Assembly (NCBI GenBank): GCA_902491055.1
Contig: CABUGI010000053.1
Location: forward strand, 1-13,013
Source: an uncultured Collinsella sp.
GTDB taxonomy: Bacteria > Actinomycetota > Coriobacteriia > Coriobacteriales > Coriobacteriaceae
Length of the DNA stretch: 13,013 bases
Reading direction: 5' to 3'
Position 1 is the stretch's first letter. Every line of letters starts with the position of its first letter. The notes beneath the pieces are model-generated. The model searched no databases, had not been told where the DNA came from, and was given only the letters and a program-made list of their open reading frames with translations. Shown one piece after another: positions 9,055 through 13,013 of this stretch. The translations under genes were made by a program, and so were the position numbers.

Positions 9055-9507
9055 TTAGAACGGGATGTCCTCATCGTAGACGTCGACCGCAGGCGGCGTA
9101 GCCACCGGTGCGGCAGGACGTGCTGCGGGCGCGGGAGCTGCGGGGGCGTAACCGCCCTGGTCGTAGCCACCCTGGCCACCGCGGGAGCTCATAAACTCGA
9201 TCTCATCGACGATGACCTCAAGCTTGCTCCGGCGCTGGCCGTCGCGCTCCCAAGAGCTGTAGCGCAGCTTGCCCTCGATCGCGACCTTGTTTCCCTTTGC
9301 CAGGAAACGGCTCACGGCCTCGGCGCGGGTGCCGAACATAGTGCAGTCGACAAAGTTGGGATAGTCCTCCCACTCGCCAGTCTGCGCGTTACGGCGACGA
9401 TCGTTGACGGCGACGCCAAAGGACAGAACCTGGGTTCCGCCGGCGGTGGCGCGCAGCTCGGGATCGCGGGTGAGGTTACCGGTGATGTTCACTCGATTGA
9501 TGCTCAT
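9055..9507 (-). CDS. ssb: single-stranded DNA-binding protein
   Basis: SSB coats single-stranded DNA at forks and repair sites as a tetramer. In the 150-residue product residues 1-110 are the OB fold: it begins MSINRVNITGNLTRDPELR and includes FGVAVNDRRR, WERDGQRRSKLEVI and VDEIEF. A flexible Gly/Gln/Pro/Ala linker spans about 111-142. The acidic tip DEDIPF at the C-terminus is the docking peptide for partner proteins. The start has GAGGAAG upstream. The gene lies between rpsF and rpsR, the usual arrangement, 48 nt after rpsF. Confidence 0.98.
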   Translation of the reverse strand: MSINRVNITGNLTRDPELRATAGGTQVLSFGVAVNDRRRNAQTGEWEDYPNFVDCTMFGTRAEAVSRFLAKGNKVAIEGKLRYSSWERDGQRRSKLEVIVDEIEFMSSRGGQGGYDQGGYAPAAPAPAARPAAPVATPPAVDVYDEDIPF

Positions 9508-9555
9508 AACTCACTACTTCCTCTTGGGGCACAAGCCCAGTCCAAAACGACAGTC

Positions 9556-9849
9556 TTACTCCTGGTCGTCGCGACGGACGATCATGTGGCGGACCACAGC
9601 GTCGGTGATGCGCAGGACGCGATCAAGCTCGGCGATCTGGGTAGGATCTGCGTGGAAGTTGATGAGGGTGTAGTCACCATCGGTGAGGTCGTTGATCTCG
9701 TAGGCGAGCTTGCGCTTGCCCCACTCGTCAACGGAGTCGACCTTGCCAGCGCCCTCAGCGATCGTGGTATCGATACGCTTCATAACAGCGAGACGAGTCT
9801 CGGGGTCGAGCGACGGGTCAACAAAGAACAGCAGTTCATAAGCCTTCAT
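9556..9849 (-). CDS. rpsF: 30S ribosomal protein S6
   Basis: S6 binds S18 and 16S rRNA on the platform of the small subunit. The 97-residue product begins MKAYELLFFVDPSLDPE and has the expected WGKRKLAYEINDLTDGDYTLINF core and a C-terminal ITDAVVRHMIVRRDD. The ATG at 9849 is preceded by a near-perfect AGGAGGTGA ribosome binding site; the frame extends to 9870 without one. It is the first gene of the rpsF-ssb-rpsR-rplI operon, with a good promoter at 9921-9949 and a structured leader between, which suggests autoregulation by S6-S18. Confidence 0.98.
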   Translation of the reverse strand: MKAYELLFFVDPSLDPETRLAVMKRIDTTIAEGAGKVDSVDEWGKRKLAYEINDLTDGDYTLINFHADPTQIAELDRVLRITDAVVRHMIVRRDDQE

Positions 9850-9875
9850 ATTGTCACCTCCTCTGGGCAAATGTG

Positions 9876-9904
9876 GCTTCAGGTCGTGAAGGTGCGCCTG
9901 AAGC
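9876..9904 (-). promoter_or_regulatory. hairpin in the rpsF leader, possible S6:S18 binding site
   Basis: In the leader RNA GCUUCAGG and CCUGAAGC form a perfect 8-bp stem (9897-9904 with 9876-9883). The 13-nt loop CGCACCUUCACGA contains CACC. It lies between the predicted start of transcription and the AGGAGG, about 18 nt upstream of the latter. S6-S18 complexes are known to bind structured rpsF leaders in other bacteria, but I could not match this loop to that motif in detail. Confidence 0.5.
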
Positions 9905-9920
9905 AGGAAAAGACTTGGTA

Positions 9921-9949
9921 ATAATATCTTTCAACCTCCCAGGCTGCAA
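9921..9949 (-). promoter_or_regulatory. promoter of the rpsF operon
   Basis: On the minus strand TTGCAG (9944-9949) and TATTAT (9921-9926) are separated by exactly 17 bp, a good sigma-70-type promoter. Transcription would start near 9914, giving a leader of about 65 nt that contains the hairpin at 9876-9904. Confidence 0.7.
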
Positions 9950-10309
9950 GAATATGCAGCTACAACCTCATGACCTCCACATATGTCCATGCTTACACGG
10001 CTCTTCATGCGTATTCCAACCAAATGCTGACCAAAAGCTTGACAGATCTGTGGACAAGATACGGTGCCGTGGGGACAAGCTGAGCCAAGCCGCAGGTCAA
10101 CGGGCACAAGGCTGTGGTCGCAAAATGCATACCAGTGGTCCACAGCACCACCCAAAGATTTTTAAATTCATTGCCAAGTCGCTTATGAATACCCCTTTTG
10201 AACAATTGAGTTGATCAACCACGCTGGTCGGAAGCCGTTTTTTGGCACCTCAAACCCCACTGCAACGCCAAGCGCGGCCAAGCGTTTTAAAAAATGCCAA
10301 CTTTTCTGT
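9950..10309. other. gene-free divergent gap with DnaA-box-like sites (candidate oriC or DnaA-regulated site)
   Basis: No credible gene lies between the rpsF promoter and the tRNA-Ser promoter. TGTGGACAA at 10049-10057 is a perfect match to the actinobacterial DnaA box (complement TTGTCCACA). TGGGGACAA at 10070-10078 and TGGTCCACA at 10136-10144 each differ by one base. The first two face one way and the third the other. An AT-rich stretch (10154-10172) follows. The hexamer GCCAAG occurs four times on the plus strand (10084, 10173, 10267, 10277). The gap is also where transcription diverges. The DnaA-box matches are seen directly; origin function is inference, and dnaA itself is not in the window. 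Confidence 0.4.
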
Positions 10310-10337
10310 TTGCACTTTGCGATTCCTCGTGTATACT
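10310..10337 (+). promoter_or_regulatory. promoter of the tRNA-Ser genes
   Basis: TTGCAC (10310-10315) and TATACT (10332-10337) are 16 bp apart. Transcription would start near 10344, ten bases before the tRNA, which fits a short tRNA leader. Confidence 0.7.
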
Positions 10338-10353
10338 GACTTTCGCATTTAAC

Positions 10354-10444
10354 GGAGAGTTGTCCGAGTGGCCGAAGGAGCACGATTGGAAATCGTGTAG
10401 GCGTCAAAAGCGTCTCCAGGGTTCAAATCCCTGACTCTCCGCCA
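10354..10444 (+). tRNA. tRNA-Ser(GGA)
   Basis: The acceptor arm pairs GGAGAGT (10354-10360) with ACTCTCC (10434-10440), with discriminator G and an encoded CCA (10442-10444). The anticodon arm CACGA-TTGGAAA-TCGTG carries GGA at 10388-10390, which reads UCC and UCU. A long variable arm and the T-arm CAGGG-TTCAAAT-CCCTG make it a class II serine tRNA. Confidence 0.96.
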
Positions 10445-10452
10445 GTTAATTC

Positions 10453-10483
10453 CAAAGCAGGCCTTAGAGCCTGCTTTGTTTTT
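10453..10483 (+). terminator. terminator-like hairpin between the two tRNA-Ser genes
   Basis: A perfect 10-bp stem CAAAGCAGGC (10453-10462) / GCCTGCTTTG (10469-10478) with a 6-nt loop is followed by TTTTT (10479-10483). It has the form of an intrinsic terminator. The next tRNA begins only 9 nt after the T-run. Confidence 0.85.
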
Positions 10484-10492
10484 ACCCCACGC

Positions 10493-10583
10493 GGAGGGGT
10501 GGCAGAGTGGTTGAATGCGGCGGTCTCGAAAACCGTTTGGCCTGTATAAGGTCACGAGGGTTCGAATCCCTCCTCCTCCGCCA
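10493..10583 (+). tRNA. tRNA-Ser(CGA)
   Basis: The acceptor arm GGAGGGG (10493-10499) pairs with CTCCTCC (10573-10579) with one G-U, followed by G and an encoded CCA (10581-10583). The anticodon loop CTCGAAA holds CGA at 10527-10529, which reads UCG. A long variable arm TGGCC..GGTCA and the T-arm GAGGG-TTCGAAT-CCCTC identify a serine tRNA. No separate promoter is visible in the 48 bp before it. Confidence 0.96.
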
Positions 10584-10595
10584 TTAGATGGTATG

Positions 10596-10624
10596 AGCCC
10601 CAGCAATGGGGCTTTTTTCTTTTT
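10596..10624 (+). terminator. intrinsic terminator after tRNA-Ser(CGA)
   Basis: AGCCCC (10596-10601) and GGGGCT (10608-10613) enclose a 6-nt loop and are followed by a T-rich run (10613-10624). It lies 13 nt after the tRNA CCA end. Confidence 0.92.
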
Positions 10625-10646
10625 GGGCACATTTCAATAACGCGCA

Positions 10647-10665
10647 GGAGGAGGGATTCGAACCC
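10647..10665 (-). repeat. inverted 19-nt copy of the tRNA-Ser(CGA) T-arm and acceptor region
   Basis: GGAGGAGGGATTCGAACCC is the exact reverse complement of bases 10558-10576 of the tRNA-Ser(CGA) gene, covering the T-arm and part of the 3' acceptor strand. Outside these 19 nt the similarity stops on both sides: there is no CCA, D-arm or anticodon arm. It is therefore a fragment or mimic, not a gene. Confidence 0.75.
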
Positions 10666-10780
10666 GCCAGGGCGCGGAGCGTAAAGAAAACGCGCCCGTG
10701 GCGCGTTTTTAGCGCAGCGCGGTCGGCGCAAGCCGACCGGATAAATTTTGAGCGGAGCTCAAAATTTGGACATCCCTCCT
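10649..10780. repeat. composite hairpin element: three tandem perfect hairpins enclosed by a 9-bp inverted repeat
   Basis: AGGAGGGAT (10649-10657) and ATCCCTCCT (10772-10780) are exact complements. Inside lie three perfect hairpins: AAAACGCGCC-CGT-GGCGCGTTTT (10687-10709), CGGTCGGC-GCAA-GCCGACCG (10720-10739, a GNRA loop) and AAATTTTGAGC-GGA-GCTCAAAATTT (10743-10767). The first is terminator-like, followed by a T. An alternative 7-bp stem (10670-10676 with 10691-10697) would disrupt it. No coding frame here is credible. It may be a small mobile palindromic element, a structured RNA or a stacked terminator. Confidence 0.7.
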
Positions 10781-10932
10781 ATTCGACCACGCCCCCATCG
10801 CGTTCAGCATCAACCCGGATCCCCTAACATGGAACCTATGACCGTACCCAGTCCCGACCGTTTGCCGAGCAATAGGGTCGCAATCGGCGCCAAACATGTA
10901 CTATGTACGGGCATTGTCTAAACCCGTAACTC
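10781..10932. other. intergenic stretch before the TRIC-like gene
   Basis: I see no gene here. ATGTAC occurs twice in tandem near 10896-10908, with TACTAT/TATGTA as a possible -10, but there is no convincing -35. The promoter of the next gene presumably lies here. Confidence 0.4.
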
Positions 10933-10945
10933 AAAGGACCCCATC

Positions 10946-11635
10946 TTGCCCGTTGCCGCCGCTATGATCGTTACCGCACACGCCTCGGATGCCATGGTTG
11001 CCATCCCGTTTTGGCTCGAGATGTTCGCCGTCGTCGCGGCATCGATCTCGGGCGTGTTGGTCGCACGCGAGCACAAACTCGACCTGGTGGGCGCCGTCGC
11101 GCTCGCCGTGGTCTGTGGACTGGGCGGCGGTCTTTTGCGCGATATGACGCTGCAGGTGGGCAACGTCTACATCCTCAACCAGCCAATGGCGCTGCCGCTC
11201 TCCATCGCCACGGCAGCCATCATCTACATTTTCCCGGCAATCGTCGACAAGCCCGAAAAACTCATCCCCTTGCTCGACATCATCTCGGTCGGCATCTATG
11301 CGGCAACCGGCGCAGACAAGGCACTGGTCTACGGTTTTGCGCCCGTCGTTTGCATCATGATGGGCTTCTTCACCGCAGTAGGTGGCGGCATGCTGCGCGA
11401 CGGCTTTATGGGCGTGGTTCCGGGCATTTTCCAACGCACTAACTTTTATGCCATCGCGGCCATCGCCGGATCGACAAGTTACGTGTGTCTCGTTATGAGC
11501 GGCATCATGAGCAATGTCGCCGCGCTGATCGTATGCGTTGTCGTGACCATGGGTCTGCGCTGGCTCTCGCTGCGCTTTGACATCAAAAGCCCCACCGAAG
11601 AAGACATCGCGCGCTTTTTGCATCGCAAAAAGTAG
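10946..11635 (+). CDS. TRIC/UPF0126-family membrane protein (putative cation channel)
   Basis: The 229-residue product is almost wholly hydrophobic with about seven membrane segments. It contains two repeats, each ending in a family signature: GLGGGLLRD at 58-66 and AVGGGMLRD at 144-152. This duplicated GGGxLRD pattern is typical of the UPF0126 (YicG-like) family, whose bacterial members are homologues of trimeric intracellular cation channels and conduct monovalent cations such as K+. The C-terminus is short and charged (EEDIARFLHRKK). The TTG at 10946 is chosen because AAAGGA lies 7 nt upstream. An ATG at 10964 is possible, with no comparable site. It is 106 nt upstream of the bactofilin-like gene in the same direction, with no obvious terminator between. 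Family is sure; ion selectivity is inferred from the family. Confidence 0.92.
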   Translation: MPVAAAMIVTAHASDAMVAIPFWLEMFAVVAASISGVLVAREHKLDLVGAVALAVVCGLGGGLLRDMTLQVGNVYILNQPMALPLSIATAAIIYIFPAIVDKPEKLIPLLDIISVGIYAATGADKALVYGFAPVVCIMMGFFTAVGGGMLRDGFMGVVPGIFQRTNFYAIAAIAGSTSYVCLVMSGIMSNVAALIVCVVVTMGLRWLSLRFDIKSPTEEDIARFLHRKK

Positions 11636-11704
11636 GTAGCGCGGGCTCATCCTTCGAAATGCAACCGAGAGGTTCTTTTAGAGCGCCCACGCGTTGGGTA
11701 CCCT

Positions 11705-11729
11705 GTTAGGTATATGCCGAGTATCTAAC
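11705..11729 (+). promoter_or_regulatory. inverted repeat directly upstream of the bactofilin-like gene's ribosome binding site
   Basis: GTTAGGTAT (11705-11713) can pair with GTATCTAAC (11721-11729) with two G-U pairs and a 7-nt loop. It ends exactly where the GAAGGA ribosome binding site begins (11730). It could be a leader hairpin or an operator that overlaps the promoter. Confidence 0.35.
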
Positions 11730-11741
11730 GAAGGATTCACT

Positions 11742-12887
11742 ATGCCCTGCAATCAACTCCCGTTGACCCAGCGCCGTAAAGCATGGGGCCGCATCACCAT
11801 CCTATTCGCGCTCATCGCGCTGGCGATCACCGTGCTTCCCACGGCGTCGTTCGCCGGCACGGACACCGCAGGAAACGTACTTGCGACCGACAATGACGCC
11901 AATCCGTCCGGCGTCGAAGGTGACCTGTACTGGGCAGGTCAGGCCCTCAACTTGGATGATGTGTCCATCGACCGCGATATCATCGCCGCGGGCGATACCC
12001 TCTCGATCCGTGACTGCACAGTGGGCGGCGCCGTCCGTCTGGCGGCACGCACCATCGACATTGACAAGACCACGGTTGATGGCAGCGTGACCGTCGCTGG
12101 CCAGCATGTCGTGCTCAATTCCGACAGCACCGCCAACTGTTTCTACGCGATAGGCGAGACGGTTGCCCTGCGAGGCTCCACCAAGTCGGCAGCGCTCGCG
12201 GGCGATACGGTGACCATCGATGGCACCGTCGAGGGCGATGTCGAGGTTTGGGCCGACAAGCTCATCCTGGGCAAGAACGCCCGCATCACCGGCACCGTGA
12301 ACGCTCACGTCTCCGAGGACCCCGAGCGTGCCGCGGGAACCGAGGTCGGTGCGCTCAAGATCGACCGTACCGAGAACGAAGATACTTCCACCGTTAACGA
12401 TGTCATCGGCGGTATCGTCGCCGCGGCGCTTTCCACCTGCTTTGTCGCCCTGCTACTCGAGCTCGTCTTCCCGCGTGCGACCGCCAGCGCCGCCGGCATG
12501 CTCCGCCAGCACCCCACACCCCTGTGGGTGAGCGGTCTTCTGGGTACGATTGCTATCGCCCCCGCCGTCCTACTGCTGATTATCTCTATCGCTGGTCTGT
12601 CGCTTGCCGGAACACTCTTGTGCGGCGTTATCGGCATTGCGTTGGTGTCGAGTGCCTTTGCGGGGTGCGCACTCGCCCGCATGGTCGGACACAACCAGAA
12701 CCGCTACGCCATGGCAGCCGTGGGCGGCATAATCGTAGGCGCCCTCACGGGGCTTCCCCTCGTAGGCGGCTTCATCAGCGGCGTGGCCTTTGTCTTTATG
12801 CTCGGCTACGTTATCCAGATCATCTGGCGAAACGCCCGCCTCAAGCCGCAGCAGCCGGTTAACACGCCAGGACTCCCCACCGCTTAG
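11742..12887 (+). CDS. secreted or surface bactofilin-like repeat protein with C-terminal membrane domain
   Basis: The product has 381 residues. The N-terminus has RRKAWGR followed by a hydrophobic stretch (about 18-36) and ASFA, a plausible signal peptide or anchor. Residues 55-190 are built of short repeats of the D-x-T-I-x-G-x-V-x-G-D-V type (DGSVTVAG, AGDTVTIDGTVEGDVEVWAD), as in polymer-forming bactofilin domains, which fold as a right-handed beta-helix. A charged linker (195-218) follows, then about four to five membrane segments (about 222-243, 262-283, 285-308, 322-340, 342-362). The ATG at 11742 has GAAGGA 6 nt upstream. The frame is open further upstream without such a site. The domain order suggests a beta-helical module outside the cell tethered to the membrane. 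The function is unknown, and the family assignment rests on repeat pattern alone. Confidence 0.85.
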   Translation: MPCNQLPLTQRRKAWGRITILFALIALAITVLPTASFAGTDTAGNVLATDNDANPSGVEGDLYWAGQALNLDDVSIDRDIIAAGDTLSIRDCTVGGAVRLAARTIDIDKTTVDGSVTVAGQHVVLNSDSTANCFYAIGETVALRGSTKSAALAGDTVTIDGTVEGDVEVWADKLILGKNARITGTVNAHVSEDPERAAGTEVGALKIDRTENEDTSTVNDVIGGIVAAALSTCFVALLLELVFPRATASAAGMLRQHPTPLWVSGLLGTIAIAPAVLLLIISIAGLSLAGTLLCGVIGIALVSSAFAGCALARMVGHNQNRYAMAAVGGIIVGALTGLPLVGGFISGVAFVFMLGYVIQIIWRNARLKPQQPVNTPGLPTA

Positions 12888-12893
12888 CCACCA

Positions 12894-12954
12894 ACCGCCA
12901 CAAAGGGGACAGGCACCTTTGTGGCGGTGCAAAGGGGTCAGGTTACTTTGCACC
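12894..12954. repeat. two overlapping REP-like palindromes
   Basis: A perfect 13-bp stem (12894-12906 with 12916-12928) encloses GGACAGGCA. A second perfect 9-bp stem (12926-12934 with 12946-12954) encloses GGGTCAGGTTA. The two share three bases. Both have the form CAAAG-GGG(A/T)CAGG-...-CTTTG, so they look like divergent copies of one unit. The GGGGACAGG/GGGGTCAGG core resembles REP-like palindromes that I recall in several genomes near transposase genes of the RAYT type, but no such gene is in the window. Confidence 0.7.
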
Positions 12955-12964
12955 AACAAATCAG

Positions 12965-12987
12965 AACCACCCTTAAAAAGGGTGGTT
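12965..12987 (+). terminator. terminator-like hairpin after the bactofilin-like gene
   Basis: AACCACCCTT (12965-12974) and AAGGGTGGTT (12978-12987) form a perfect 10-bp stem with a 3-nt loop. Only TTTGCTCTT follows, so the T-run is poor. It is the first terminator-like structure after the gene that ends at 12887, apart from the REP-like palindromes. Confidence 0.6.
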
Positions 12988-13013
12988 TGCTCTTAGGGTA
13001 TAACCCACGGGCC

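Noticed and set aside
8149..9921. 590-residue plus-strand open frame across the rpsF-ssb-rpsR-rplI operon
   Set aside because: It covers four unmistakable minus-strand genes and has Leu/Val/Asp-rich nonsense composition.
9873..10214. 113-residue plus-strand frame in the divergent gap
   Set aside because: It starts inside the rpsF leader, runs through the rpsF promoter, has no ribosome binding site and shows no domain.
10349..10630. 93-residue minus-strand frame over the two tRNA genes
   Set aside because: It is the antisense reading of two tRNAs and their terminators.
10647..10665. A third tRNA gene on the minus strand
   Set aside because: Only T-arm and acceptor bases are present; there is no anticodon arm, D-arm or CCA.
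10453..10780. CRISPR array from the run of closely spaced palindromes
   Set aside because: The hairpins differ in sequence, there are no regular direct repeats or spacers, and no cas genes are present.
10931..11650. 239-residue minus-strand frame opposite the TRIC-like gene
   Set aside because: Composition rich in His, Asp and Arg without motifs, while the plus strand encodes a clear membrane protein.

Overview
The window looks like chromosomal DNA of a high-GC Gram-positive bacterium. My best inference is a gut-type member of the Coriobacteriia (Collinsella-like). The grounds are GC-rich codon use, strong AGGAGG ribosome binding sites, actinobacterial-style DnaA box matches (TTGTCCACA), an rpsF-ssb-rpsR-rplI-dnaB order and general resemblance of the proteins. 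No tool was run, so the taxonomy is a judgement.

Layout. From about 9950 leftward every recognisable gene is on the minus strand. In transcription order these are rpsF (S6), ssb, rpsR (S18) and rplI (L9), then a strong intrinsic terminator at 8089-8127. Next come dnaB (replicative helicase), purA, purD, a NUDIX hydrolase of ADP-ribose pyrophosphatase type, a half-size ABC exporter and a single-pass membrane protein of unknown function, which ends at a terminator at 139-178. From about 10310 rightward everything is on the plus strand: two tRNA-Ser genes (GGA and CGA anticodons), each followed by a terminator-like hairpin; a dense array of hairpins at 10647-10780; a TRIC/UPF0126 cation-channel-like membrane protein; a secreted bactofilin-like repeat protein with a C-terminal membrane domain; and, at the end, two REP-like palindromes plus a terminator-like hairpin.

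How the genes work together. The right part of the minus block is a replication and translation cluster: S6 and S18 form one 30S subcomplex, SSB and DnaB act at the fork, and L9 is a 50S protein. The middle part is purine synthesis: PurA makes the AMP precursor and PurD performs the second step of IMP synthesis. The NUDIX protein and the ABC exporter follow in the same direction. The roles of the ABC exporter, its membrane-protein neighbour and the bactofilin-like protein cannot be told from sequence alone.

Most interesting regions. (1) The roughly 360-bp gene-free gap at 9950-10309, where transcription diverges, holds a perfect actinobacterial DnaA box, two one-mismatch boxes, four GCCAAG hexamers on one strand and an AT-rich stretch. 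It is a candidate replication origin or DnaA-regulated site. (2) 10647-10780 has an inverted 19-nt copy of the tRNA-Ser(CGA) T-arm and acceptor region. A 9-bp inverted repeat made from it encloses three perfect hairpins. (3) The purA-purD gap can fold into two mutually exclusive structures upstream of a TTG-initiated purD. (4) A leader hairpin precedes rpsF. (5) REP-like twin palindromes lie at 12894-12954.
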